Assembly (NCBI RefSeq): GCF_965363235.1
Contig: NC_134847.1
Span: 50,964,805-51,028,804 of the forward strand
From: Mytilus galloprovincialis
Lineage: Eukaryota > Mollusca > Bivalvia > Mytilida > Mytilidae
Length of the DNA stretch: 64,000 nucleotides
Reading direction: 5' to 3'
The position numbers and the translations under genes are program-made. The notes under the pieces are model-generated. The model worked only from the letters and a program-made list of their open reading frames with translations, was not told where the DNA came from and made no database searches. This document shows positions 34,036-47,600 of this stretch, piece after piece. How positions within the stretch are numbered: position 1 is the stretch's first letter; each line of letters opens with the position of its first letter.

Positions 34036-34984
34036 AATTACATTTTTTAGCTATGATCATGAAAACACGAACTTTATATATTTTTTTATTTAATTCACCT
34101 GTGCACTTTATTGTTGGACCACGTGTTATCATGAATGAAAAGTTGTATTAAGCAATGCAATTGCTTACGGAATAACACGTGATGTGCTGTTAGCCAATCA
34201 GAATAAAGTATTATAATGAAACATACATCTTGTGTCATTATTCGTAAATATAGATCAACATGCAGACATCTTGTGCTTTCGGATATTTCGCATCCAATCG
34301 TTTATGGAAGCATTATATGCAAAGCACAAAAATGTCATCATTCACATCAAAAGCTTACCAAAACTGTAAACAGACTTATTCAGAAGGGATATAGTTACGT
34401 TTCTGTGGTCAAGTCATTAAATATGGCATATTTTGGCCTTAATATTGATTCATTTATAGGGTCTTTGCATCGGAAATAAACACATTTTTCTGAATTCAGG
34501 TTGTATGCATGATACGGGTTGATTGCTCTATGGTTTATGATGGTATGATACTTAACCCCTAACGGGAGGTATTGTGCTTGATATTCATATGATTAAGACA
34601 TAGTCTTTCAATCATTTAAATTTAGGTCTGGAACTGGCATGTCAGTAACTGCTAGTAGTCCATTGTTAATTTATGTATCATTATCATTTTGCTTAGTTTC
34701 TGTTATTGCCTATTCTATACGTACTGCTGTGTGTTTGTTTATTACAAATTTGCTAAAGGTATAGGGGGAGGTTTAGATCTAAAAAAAAAAAAACCATGTT
34801 TAATCCCGTCGCATTTTGTTTTTTATTGCGCCTAATTCAAATCAGGAGCTTCTGACTAATGTTAGTTTTGTATGTTTTTTTTCTGATCTTGGCTCATATG
34901 TTTCGAAGTTTAGTATGACATTCATTTTCGCTGAAATAGTGCACATTTTTGTTAAGGGACCAGGTGAAGCAATATATATTTATA

Positions 34985-35160
34985 TATAACTCGTCTAAAC
35001 ATCAACCCATCAATGTTAGATCTGTAAATTTGCGAAAGCAATTTTTTTGTACTTCCCTCGCCGTGATTCGAACACATGCTACTGAGATATCGTGACACCT
35101 AATCGCCTGCACTATAGCCGTCCCGCTAGACCACACGACCACCTGGGCTCCACTACAATA
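34985..35160 (-). mobile_element. tRNA-derived SINE
   Basis: On the minus strand the tRNA-like head is at about 35152-35045: A-box-like GTGGTCTAGCGGGACGGC and B-box GTGTTCGAATCACGG, with a long variable region as in tRNA-Leu/Ser. The body continues to TTAACATTG-like text and ends near 34987 in GACGAGTT followed by (TA)n. The same tail forms the palindrome at 33513-33586. Confidence 0.75.
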
Positions 35161-35610
35161 AAGCTTTCAGTGGCCGTGTGTTACCTTTCCTCGTCAGTTT
35201 TAATATATATATTCAAAATTCAGTACACAGAAGGTAGCAGAAATACAAAAATGCGGGCGGAAAGCATGAACTGTAAATCGTAATTCTATGTTATAAGCAT
35301 AATCTACTTAAAAACTGCTTCGTTGTCATGATACGTTTAAAAACATCTATGTCATGAAAGTAAATATTCATGTGTCTGATCTGGTGATTTGTTAACGTTA
35401 GTTATCTCAAAAACGATATCAAATGTGTCTTATGATTTTACAAAGGTTAGGTGTTATCATTATTATTATTATAGTTACTATAAATATTAATAAATCATGT
35501 GATAATATGTCACACGTGCTCTTAAAATTTTAAAAATTTAAATTGTTTTCGCGAGACAGTCTTGTTCAGTTGTTTAATATAAACATAGTTAGCTGAGCAT
35601 CTTTATCGTC

Positions 35611-38600
35611 ATGGAGTGTAGAAGTGTATTCCTTCTGTTGTTGATTGGCGTTCCACAGTCATGGTGTCATCTGTGTCTTATATTCCCAGAACAGAGAGGG
35701 GATATGGATATCACTAGGGTAAGGTTTTATATATATAAGTCGAAACATTATTTCAAAAATGATAATATGAAATATATAAGACTAGCAAAACACTTTGAAG
35801 AAGAATCTGGCAAATAGGCACATTGACTTCAGTCTTAATAATATTACATTTTAATCAAATTCTTTCTTTCAGAATGTTTTTTTTTATATATTGCAATATA
35901 TGTATATGCAATGATTACTCTGTCAAAAAAAACTGATACTGCTCCTTTGTTAGTTTTGAATACTGTTTGACACTTCTTTTTAATTCACTACTTTTTTTAA
36001 TGTATATCCGACTTTAATCTCAGTTGACCTGGAATCCTGATGAAATATTTTCGATTTTGAAAACTTCAATTCAAATATACGGTACTGTAAATAATGGGTC
36101 AGGATCCCAGAAAATAATCTCAGTTAAGTATATAAAATAACATTGTCTTTCGTTTCAGAGTGGTAGTAGTACATGCTTCAGACATGGTGCTCCATGTGGA
36201 GGACAAGCACCTGAAACGCCGGGAGTCACTCCGTATATGGGCGGACAACAAATGTGGATTAAAATCCAACAGAACTATAATCACTATGAAGTTGGGTTTC
36301 CAGGTAATTGACAATGCAACCCATTAAATCATTATACGACTTTAATCATTTTATCGAATATCGTCCATGCCATACTCGGCGGAAAATAGCATATTTATAG
36401 CGGCGTTTTGCATTTGCGCTGATCTGCATTTCATTTGCGCCAATTTTTCTTTCATTTGTGCCGATTCGTTTTCTTTTCATTTGCGCCGATTTTTTAACAG
36501 GTAAATTTACGGAAGCCGATAAGGGCCATTCAAAAAAAAAAAATTATGTCGTAATTACGACATAGCATGTCGTAATTTCGACATAACATGTCGTTATTAC
36601 GACATCGCTATGTCGTAATTTCGACATAACATGTCGTTATTACGACATCGCTATGTCGTTATTTCGACATAACATGTCGTTATTACGACATCACTATGTC
36701 GTTTTAACGACATAGCTATGTCGTAATAACGACATCTCTATATATATTAAAGAATATGTATTATCATTGCCAAGAGACTAAATGACACAGAAATTAACAA
36801 CTATATGTTATCATAATGCCCCCAATAATTAGAAAAGCCCCCGCATAGTCAGCTATAAAAGAGGGACGAAAGGTACCAGAGGGAGAGGCCCCGAAATGCT
36901 GTGTGGCAGACAGTGTTAACATTAATTAATTATTAGCTCCCTTGGTAAAACTCCAAATTTCATATTTAAAGTATTTCATTGTTGATTAATTTACATGATG
37001 CTTAATAAGTATATATTTGTTATTTGCATATCTTTTGCTATTTGAATTCATTGATTAAAGATATTTATTCATATTGTAAAGTTTAATATTTGTATCGTTG
37101 CAAAATCTTTGGTCACCTTCTTTGGTTACCTTCTGTGAGAAACTTATATAATTTATAGATCCTAATCAAGGAGATACCCACTTAGTGTGATAAACTCTCT
37201 ACTTGTTTGAACTAATATGTGAGGAATTATATGAGGACTGACATACATCCGACCTATAAACCAGCGCCCAACTACATGCCTTCGTGTAATAAGGGTGAAT
37301 TGAAATATATTGATTGCTCTCTTTCTACTTACAAACGTTGGACACGATGTTTCTACAACCTCTAGTATTTAAAACAGAATCTTCGAAATTTCATCAAAAT
37401 AAAAATGTTAGAAAACACGAACCAATATTAAAGCAAATTCAATATATGTTTCAAATTATGTTTTTACAGCTCTTGGTCATAAACTAAGTAATATCTAGTA
37501 TATTTGATGATTATATTAGCAAAGCTATGTGAAAAAAACCGGATGTCCAACGTTACATTTATGAAAAACTGTTTTAAATCTTATGTATAGTGATCCTATT
37601 TCTTATTCTCTGATCTTCTTGATACTTGGCAGGAACAACGACAGATGTCGGTTCTTTGTGGCGTTAAAGACGTTATTTTTGCCAAATTTTATTTGACTCG
37701 GTGGCTTTATATTAAGCGGGAATAAGAAAAATGTCCAACGACGTTTTTCGTTATCTCAACGACTGAAAGTGAATTTTGTAAGTAGCAGAAAATGAATAAA
37801 AATAGTAAGACAATAATAATATCTAACAAAAGTACAAATATTTGCCTCATTGTTCGTGAGTTCAAATATTGCTGATTCAATAAAATCTTCTCTACACAGT
37901 CGTTTTTCAAACGGTAGCCATTTTGTCCAAGTTGATATTTCATTTTTCAAAGCAGTTAACGCGTATTTTTTATAATTAATCAAAACAAAAGTTAGATACA
38001 CGAAGAGTAAAAAATGACAAGATTCTTTTCTTATTAACTACATGTTTGGGTCTTAAAGGAATAAAATGCTTCCACACATTACAAAACAGTAGCCAATTTG
38101 TCCAAACGTCGAAAGTTCGAAAGACGCTAATTTCCGTCGTTACATGTGCTTAAGTTTCAATTAAATGTTCATGATAATTAAAACAAATCGTGTTGTGAAA
38201 TTTGGAAAAAACAGGTTGATGATTGCTGCCGAAAAAAAAGAATAGCGCATGTTGCTATAGACTCCACCCGGGGACATAGGTTCGACACAGGTTAAATTTT
38301 GCAATTTTTATTAATCGTTTATAGCTTTTAACGATTTATTTAAAAGAATGGTGAAATGGGGAAAAACATCTCATTACATGAACTTCGTCCAACTTTTGCA
38401 AAGACAATTTTTAGACACCAAGACAATCCTCTAAATGTAAAATTCGAATTGAAATTTATATTGTGGAAGTACTCCATAGATCATTTAAAGTCGTCATTTC
38501 AGTAAGGTGCAATCACCAATATTAAAAGACTTATACCAGTTCACGGAGTGTTTTACTTCGCGATTTGTCCTGCTATTCATGTTATAACTGTCGTGATGAA

Positions 38601-41600
38601 ATTAATTCCTGTGCTAGCGAAGCCGGAACTTTTCGTCAATATAAACTTGTGCATGAAATGGAGGTACTAGTAATTGAAAGACAAATCCAAAACAGCGACG
38701 AAAACCGTTTCATCGAATTTTAAAAACCCGGGATTATTTAAGCCGTTTTCGCGGACGATCCAGGAGTAGATTACTATATTTTAAAATGTATATCAGAAAT
38801 TAAACACTATAGATGACTTGCGGAAATAATTCTCAAGCCAAGGTCAAGTAATTGAAGGGGTGTATTTCGACAACTTATGTGCCAGGGAAAATACAATTCT
38901 ATTCAAATTTAACCAAGGGTAAAAATGTTCGATTTACTTGCAGAGTGTCAGATATATTTGTATTGGGGTTGAGTTAAGATTTAGAAATTTTACAATGACA
39001 GATGATATGCACCTTGAAAGTTAAACATCATATGATAAAAGTTTCGTACATCTAAAAAAAAATATCTTTTTTACGGAAAACTGTACCACATCTGCCTATA
39101 TCTACTTCTGTCCTATCTTTCTTTCCCACATTACTTGCGACAGTAATGCATTTTTAGTTGAAATAACTTAAAGGGTAAACATTATTAAATAGATTTCCAC
39201 AACTTGAGGTAATTTATGATAAAATGACATCACAAAACGAACAGAACCAGAATCAGAAATTAAAAAATTTTTGTAATATAATTAATAAATCAACCAACAT
39301 ATAAAAAAACGAATAAAACTCGCAAAAATTAGTCAAAAACCCTCTTCGACGCCGCTTTTAAAGTGTAACGTCGTGTTTTAGGAACATCGTGCCCTTCGTT
39401 TGACAGTAAATACACAGCAATCGATACGTTCATTCACCCTCATTACCACAAACCACGGAGTTGTGCGCTTCTTTAAAGAAAGGTGTTAGGCTTTGCTTGC
39501 CTTGATAGGACTTTATGTCAGTCGGCTTAGTCCCCGGTCGGTTTCTTATTACTTTCGATTAGGATCTATAAAATATATAAGTTTCTCACTGAAGATAACT
39601 AAAGAAGGTGACCAAAGATTTTGCGACGATACAAATATTAAACTTTACAATATAAATAAATATCTTTAATCAATGAATTCAAATAGCAAAAGCTATGCAA
39701 TTAACAGATATATACTTATTCAGCTTCATGTAAATTATTTAACAATGAAATACATTAAATATGAAATTTGGAGTTTTACCAAGGGAGCTAATAATTAATT
39801 AATAACACTGTCTGCCACACAGCATTTCGGGGGCTCTCCCTCTGGTATCTTTCGTCCCTCTTTTATAGCTGATTATGCGGGGGCTTTTCTAGTTATTGGG
39901 GGCATTATGATATGACCTATAGTTGTTAATTTCTGTGTCATTTAGTGTCTTGGGAATCATAATACATATTCTTTAATATATATAGTGATGTCGTTATTAC
40001 GACATAGCTATGTCGTTATTACGACAAGTTATGTCGAAATTACGACAAAGCGATGTCGTTATAACGACATATTATGTCGAAATTACGACATAGCGATGTC
40101 GTTATAACGACATGTTATGTCGAAATTACGACATAACGATGTCGTTATAACGACATATTATGTCGAAATTACGACATAGCGATGTCGTTATAACGACATG
40201 TTATGTCGAAATTACGACATGCTATGTCGTAATTACGACATAATTTTTTTTTTTGAATGGCCCTTATCGGCTTCCGTATAAATTACAGGTGAATTTTATT
40301 TTTCATTTATCCTTATTGACCTCTCCTGTTAGCCAGTTGTACAAATGATATGAATTGTCACCCATAATATGTTTATGACTGTTGTCTTCTGCTCACCATG
40401 GGGAGATGGGAGTAGAATGTCGAGCCGGAATAGTCAACTTAAACGCAATATATTCACATACTTTAAAATCAAGAAGTAAAACCCAAAGATAAAAGCACTT
40501 TGTTTGTACTAAAATAATAAGTTTTATAGTATAACTAATCGCCGTATTTGAATATCAAAAATAATTTTGGAGAAAAAAAATAATTTGTTTTTGATTCTGA
40601 GAAAAAAAAATTGTTTGTTTCACCCTCAGCTGCCACTATATGTAATGCTAAAATTGAAAGAAAAAAATTGTTTTCGACTTGTCGCGAAAAAAATAGATTG
40701 TTTTTCGCCGCAGGCGAAAAAAAAAAGTTTGTACAGAAAAAAAAACATAGCCCCCCCCCCCCCCCAGAAAATCAAATGGTTGCTGCCTTAGCTACATTTC
40801 TACTTCAAAACAGTAAAGTTTAGCTTCTTTTCATTGTACCTGTTTCAAAGTGCTCTAAAATACTGATTTTATTAAAGACATGAATGAAATTTTGATTAAA
40901 AGTTGAGGATTTTCACAATTCCATACGATACTTGCATTTTAAAGTAACTAAAACCCCTTTTGATCCCCTACATAAATTGACGGTGACATTGTTTTCTTTT
41001 TTCAACATACGTCATGTAACGTTTATAACAAAAGTAAAAATTTACACATTGGAAAAGTGAAATCAACAAACGAAGATCTTCTTTATTGCGTTTAAAGCTA
41101 AACGTCTTGGAAAATTCTGACAGATCTGACAAACTATTGATAGCCTACTGTATAGATGGACAAAAGCACAAAAATAGCAATAGAAAATGCATTGCAAAGA
41201 AAATTCTGTAGGAAAAAAACATATATGAAAAAAGAAAATGAAGGTCAGTTAATAAAATCTTGCTTATATTATTATCTCTTTACTTAGTAAGCTATATTTA
41301 CAATCTCAATTTTATGGTAATAAGAGCAAAAACTAGCTTATCAAGCCAAGTCAGCCAAACAAGAAGTTTATTCATAGAGATGTGTTCTTACAAAATTGAA
41401 TTTATTCAAATGGCAAATTCTTGTCAAATTTAAGCATCTTTGATCATTATTGAAGTAAAATGCACAAAATTTGTCCCACCAGTTTCATTTCATTTCCTAT
41501 TACTAGTATTCAGGTAAAGTATATACACAATACTTTGTTTATAAATATGTAATTATTTAAAGAAGCTGATACAGCAACCTGTTCAAGAGAAGAAGCCCCA

Positions 41601-44600
41601 TTTTTTCCAAAAAGTTTACTTTCATAATCTATAAAATACCCTGAGAAATAAGACAAAGGGCTACTGTGCAAGCTAATCTAATAGTTTAATTTTACAATAA
41701 TAATGATTCTGAAATTTAAAATTGTGTCACTTTCACTTATAATTTAAAGCATATTTTTTTTACTGAATTTCTGTCAATATTTTTGGTATAAAACTTATAA
41801 ATCCCTTTTTTGTATTTTACTGTTCAACTAAGAAACATAGGCTTGAGTTTATAGGCTCTCTTAATTTGAAGAAATTTGTTGTGACTCTTGGTCACACTTT
41901 ATAGAATATAAAATATATATGATCAGTACTATTTATTTAATAATTATATCAATTTTCAGAAAGATTATTGAAATTGTATAAACTATGTTTTATTGCATTA
42001 AATATAATCAGAAGTGTTTAAAAAAATTCTGCTCTAGGAATGATCCCACATATAAAAATTACATGTTGTATATTTCATCCCAGATCTAATTTCTTTCAAT
42101 ATAGCTAGGTTTTTAATTTTACATGTAGGTGTCATTATCCACATTTCTGAATTGTTTTTTTTTTACTGCAGTAATATTTTGTCCTTTAATATTTACATTT
42201 AGTCCTTCTCTGAAAAATAGGGGGAAGTATCTCTTCTTTATATTATCATAACATAGTTATAAATCGAGTTTCGTTTATTTTCTTTCTAATTTTTGTAAAG
42301 TAAACTCCTTTTTTAATTTTTTCTGCATTTTGCTGGGTTTTTATTTTTGACTGGTGATATTAATTAAGGGGAGATAACCACTTGCACAAATCGGCATAAA
42401 AACCACCGCTTCGGTTTGAAATCAATTTGACGTTTGCGTATCCAACATTCTATTGCTGAGATATTCGTATCGAGTGTTTGTCTTAATGAGATGCTTTATT
42501 AAATTTAAATTCAGCCCATCATTTTTAGTTTCCTCGTAAATATTTAGATTTTTCGTTCAGGAGACTTGACAATTTTCACCCAAACTCCAAGTTTGCAGAT
42601 AAAATAAAGAATAAAGGACTTTGATTTGATGTGCGAGCTTTGACGAGAATAAACTATGGATACTCAAGATTAGTTAGGTCAATAAGTTTTTATTACGACA
42701 ATAGTATTCAGTGAGTTAAAATGAGGTTTGTCTCATCCGTTTTTTTACTGAATTTTCACGGTCACGTGACTCTATTGTTGCTGATAAACTTTGGGTCAAA
42801 CCGTGACCTGCTTTCCAACTGACATTATATGCTTTTTTATGAATGAGATACCCGACGTCATAGAACGATGACGTAAGAATATGAGTATTTTACGGGAAAA
42901 TACACGCTTGCCAAAGCAAAAATCAACACAAGGAAACGTAAACAAACGATCATGCTAAATGTGGTATAAGCCGATTTTTTTTAAAACATACAAGACATTA
43001 TAAGTAAATAATAATTTAAATTCACCCAAAACTATCTAAATTCGTTATTGTAAAATCTTTAAGCATGTCACTAATTCTGTTTGCTCCGTTCTTTTACGCC
43101 AATTTAATAGTGCGTTTATTTATTGGAACGGCAAATATTTGCCTCCGCCTAGAGCGCTTCGATCAAAAACAATAGCCGTATTTGTCCTACTAGAATCGAA
43201 ATAATTCATGGTGGCTTGAATATATCGTGATTTTACCACGGGTTGTCCCTTTATGCCGATATTTTACCCCTCGCTATCACTCAGGGTAAATAAAGGGGCA
43301 ACCCGTGGTAAAATCACGATATATTCCATCCCCATGAATTATTTCTTAATTATAATATTTGCCCTGTACTGACTACAAGTATTTACACCAGACTATTACT
43401 ACTAATTTGAAAACTATTAAAAACTTTTTTAAGCTAAGTTTTCAACCTCTTCGGTAAAAGATAACCATAGATGGACTCGGCTATTATTTTTTATAGTCAT
43501 ATAGCTATTCATCTGTTTTGATACTTAAACATCCTTGACTTCCAAATATTCGCCTTTGAGCGTTCCTGATGAATCAATGTTAATAAGAAAAGCGCTTTGA
43601 ACGCAAGAAAATTGTCAAGTGGTATTTTTTGTAATGCCTCACCTACGATAGTAGCGGGGTATTATGTTTGCTGGTCTGTATGTCCGTTCGTTCATTCGTT
43701 CGTCCGTTCGTTCGTTCGTCCGTTCGTTCGTTCGTTCGTTCGTCAGTTCGTCCGTCCGTCCGTCCGTCTTTCAGCTTCATGTTAAAGTTTTTGGTCAAGG
43801 TAGTTTTTGAAGAAGTTGAAGGTCAAATTGAAACTTAGCATACATGTTCCCTATAATATGATATTTCTAATTTTAATGTCTTTTGTTCGTAGGATATATG
43901 GATATTGCTATTGCTCCACTAAATAGCCTTGACTTCCAGATGTTGGCATTTACACCAGATTACTACGTGCATGCGCAGGATCATCAGAAGAATTTCACAA
44001 CTATAGTGGTAAATCTGGGACTATTATACTAATAGTTAGTATAATAGTCCCAGGGTAAATATTGTTTAAATACAATAATTTTAAATCATATTAAAATCAT
44101 ACTAGCTTTCGATTACTTCAATTCCACAAAGTATTTACATATTGAAAACCGTATATTGATATCTAGAGTTGTAGATGTTTTAGTCGTTATATGTCCTATA
44201 TTACTGTCCTATTGGCCTAGTCCTCACATTTTCTTTAAATTCAACAATTCAGTATATTATACAAATACACCCTTTGTATGAGGTCGATACAAGGATATAT
44301 TGACTTGAAAGAAGTATATTGACTGAGGACGAAGTCCGAGGTCGATATACTTCTTTGGGTCGATATATCCTGTATTGGCCTCATACAAAGGCTATATTTG
44401 TTATATTATTAATTTCCGACGATATTTGTATCAAACTCGTCATTTAGGTTTGTTGGAATTTTATAGATATTACATTGTCTCCTTGACAATGTTGTTATTT
44501 CATTTACTTTTTTGTTGTTGACATCTTATGTATTTGAAGATTTTTTTCGTCAAATAATCGATCACAGATATCATGTGTTTCAAAACGTTAAACAATAACC

Positions 44601-47600
44601 TGAAATTCATTACATGACGTCACAAAGTATATCGGTTTTTAGATATTCTAAAAATAACCGTGCAATATGCTTTTTGCTACCCGTCGTTTTCCCTCTACCT
44701 TCGAAAATATAGTTTAACATGTGACTATCCCTAAACGAATCAAATTTGTTAAAATATACGAATTAATAATATACATTAGTACTATTAAAGATATGCTTAA
44801 CTGAATTAAGCATAAGCTGAAATGAGTTTAGCATATGCTGGAATAAATTCATATAAAATTATGACCTTGATTCCGAGACAACATAGCAGTTTTTATAGCT
44901 GACTATGCGGTATGGGCTTTGCTCATTGTTGAAGGCCGTACGGTGACCTATAGTTGTTTATTTCTGTGTCATTTTGGCCTCTAGTGGAGAGTTGTCTCAT
45001 TTGCAATCATACCACATCTTCTTTTTTATATATTCATCTAACCCTAGGACTATTATTGTATAATATTCCCAGTTTAACCATTTGTCAAACGGAAGGTTAA
45101 CTACTTTTAGTCCTATTAGGGTCGTAATTTGGCTAGTAAAAATAGTTTATTCTATTATATTTATACCGTATGATATCTCAAACTCACAATTGGTGGATCC
45201 AGAACTTTTCGTAAGGGGGGCCGCTGACTGGCCTAAGGCGGATCCACTCCAGTCATTGTTCAGTGATTCCCTATGTAATCAACCAAATATTTCTCACGAA
45301 AGAGGGGGGGACCCAGCCCCCTCCCCCATCTCCCGCTGGATCCGCCTATGCTCACTTACACGAAGATTTTTACAACTTGCCGATTCAAGACATAATAATT
45401 AAAATATGTCTGACTTTTGATAATGTCTGTGAACGTTTCTATGTAATCTGTCACTTTATATACTTAAGCGATATATACTTAAGCGAGGCTACCTTATATG
45501 TTTTCTTTTTTTTAGTAGTTGGGTGGTTTTGGGTTGCTTTTTACCTTTAATGTCTTTCCAAAAAATGTTGATGTTTCTTATCATTCTAGTAAAATGCTAC
45601 CAAACCAGGAAGCATTTTTGGAGCAAACCGATTTCTCCCTTTCGATCAAACTGAGTGTCGTCATCGGCATTGTTTTATTACTGATTTTCTGGGAGAAAAT
45701 TTTTGATATCATTACACTGAATACAATGCCGATGACGACACTGATCAAAAGTAATTTCGACATAACAATTGTACATTTTAAAGAAATTATTCGTAAAATT
45801 TATGTTCAGTATTTTATCGAGATAATTGAATTAGAAACTTGTTAAAAATGTGAAACCGAAATCTAAAAAATGCTAGTCTTTGCTGCTTATTGATAAAAAA
45901 AAATATTGAAAAAATCACGTATATATTTAGATCTTCGGGGTCAAATGTTCCACAAAGTCCTTAGCTGTTACAATTTCCCCAAAATATACTTATTTTTCAT
46001 ATATTAATTTTTCAAGAACACCGGTTTAATCTCGTTACATGAAAATTCAATATAAAATATCATCTCTTCGTGAATATAACAACATTAGTCGTTAAAAGAT
46101 ATATTTTTTTATAAAGTATATAAAAAAGAAGATGTGGTGTGATGCCAATGAGACAACTATCCACAAAAGACCAAAATAACACAGAAAGTAGGCATCTTTT
46201 TACGCTTTTTTATGCAGTTTTAAGAAAATGTTGTCTATATTTTTTTACGTGTATTTGCGGTGTTTTCGATCGATTTAAATGCATTATTCATATCGAAATA
46301 AGTTAGATTAAATTTGCTTAGTAACCTTATTTCAAAAGTGTCAATCTTCACTGCATACCAATCAATTCCTTTAAAATTTCACCGACTTTTTCTGATCTAG
46401 CTGCATATATAGACGGATAATAAGCATATGTTCAAGAGAGGTTATGCTGGAAAGTTTACATATTTATTTCAATCTCAAAAACATAACTGCATAACAACAT
46501 AGCAATGAATATACAATTTCAAAGACTGATTTAAATGCGGAAACTAAAACAATCAAAATATAGGGTGCATTTCTTTCTAACCAAATTTTGTAAACTTGTG
46601 TGGCGTTGTCATAGTTTTCTAAATGCTACAAGAGTAGAAACAAATATATCGTTTAAGCAGTGTTTACTGACCCTTTTTGAACTTTCAATAATGCATGCAG
46701 ATGTTGTTGGTAAACAGACTTACATCCCAGCTCCTTTGTTTTAACAGGGGTGATCTGAGCCGGATCACCCCTTCCAGATCACCCCAGTTTGAGTTTCTTT
46801 GTTAGACTCATTTTATGCATGCTTTCCTTTGTTCTGTAACATTTTGGCGGGAATTTCAAATCCACTATAAAACTTATAATTAATTATACGGAAAAGACTA
46901 TCTATCAAAATTCACGTAGAAAAAATTAAGTTTATATATTGGGCTTCGAACTCAAGACCTTTAGCATATCAAGCCATGACACATACCACTACACCAGGAC
47001 GACTGGAGAGGAACTAACAGTAATTTAACATACGTAAAGGAAGCAAGATCTTTTTTATAAGTGGGGCGAGTTGGCAGACCTGTATTCAGTGGGGTTTAAA
47101 CCCTCTTCGTTTATAAGTGAGTTTTCAGACTGATTGTTTAATTTGATTTTACACTTTTTCAAATTGGGGCGAGTCGGTAAACAAGAGTGGGGCATTTTTT
47201 ATAAAGTGGCGATATAGTGTTGGCCGATTGGCCAGTGGGGCGAGTATACATTATTCAGTGATATCTACTCATCGTGTTCGGGGGGTCATTAAGGGTATAC
47301 ATCATATTGTAATATATAAAGAATATTATAATGGTTGTGTGGCGTTCTAAACTAGATTTTATGAATTGTAAATGGTTTTTCGTATATCTAAAACATCTGG
47401 GATGTAAAATACTCCGACCATCGGGGTGATCTTACACTGACACGCCGCGTCCTCGTGGGATAACTATTATTATTACAAAGTTCAAACAAAGTTCAAACAC
47501 AGGTCAACCAAATACATCGTTTAATCAGCTAATGTCACGTTTGCACTAACAAACGAGGAACGACAAAATGTAGACGCATAGTGTGTCAAAGTTTATGTTA

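Larger units (their letters stand above)
33055..34479 (+). pseudogene. Penelope-like RT pseudogene with two nested insertions
   Basis: RT pieces appear in order but in several frames: MGTNCAPLIADLFLY near 33121, FIDILDDMLALN near 33237 (catalytic-type Asp pair), NFSMYTKEIY...LTLNKDNT near 33294, YPFLDGDV and YGVYMCQLVRFARVCNN near 33672-33760. A weakly supported C-terminal piece follows from about 34240 (KYRSTCRHLV...ISHP) to the stop at 34479. The reading is broken by an in-frame TAG near 33207, a (TA)n/palindrome insertion at 33388-33633 and a hairpin at 33875-34035. It is of a different subfamily from 13185-13866. Confidence 0.75.
36508..40278. mobile_element. Fold-back transposon with ~0.7-kb terminal inverted repeats
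   Basis: The 3.8-kb element starts TACGGAAGCCGATAAGGGCC and ends with its complement. It is flanked by direct TAAATT (36502-36507 and 40279-40284). The left inverted repeat is 36508-37168; the right is 39557-40278. Each begins with an A-run and an array of palindromic units (TGTCGTAATTACGACA and variants) and continues through TTTGGTCACC-type text to GATCCTAATC. The inner ~2.4 kb has no recognisable transposase or long ORF, so the copy is non-autonomous. It sits in gene B intron 2. Confidence 0.88.

Noticed and set aside
36540..36735. Regular short repeats that could suggest a CRISPR-like array
   Set aside because: The units are contiguous palindromes without unique spacers, mirrored at 39986-40242 as part of a fold-back transposon in a eukaryotic genome.
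37707..38001. Overlapping minus-strand ORFs in the core of the fold-back element as a transposase
   Set aside because: Only 78-81 codons, no recognisable catalytic motif, AT-driven composition.
40567..40823. Two overlapping Lys/Pro-rich ORFs
   Set aside because: Low-complexity A-run and C-run sequence.
43597..43785. 62-aa ORF rich in VRPFVRSFVR
   Set aside because: It is a translation of the TTCG/TCCG microsatellite in a dispersed repeat.
45519..45845. 108-aa ORF and a 60-aa ORF on the other strand with similar peptides
   Set aside because: They are generated by the palindrome at 45650-45752; no known domain or splice context.
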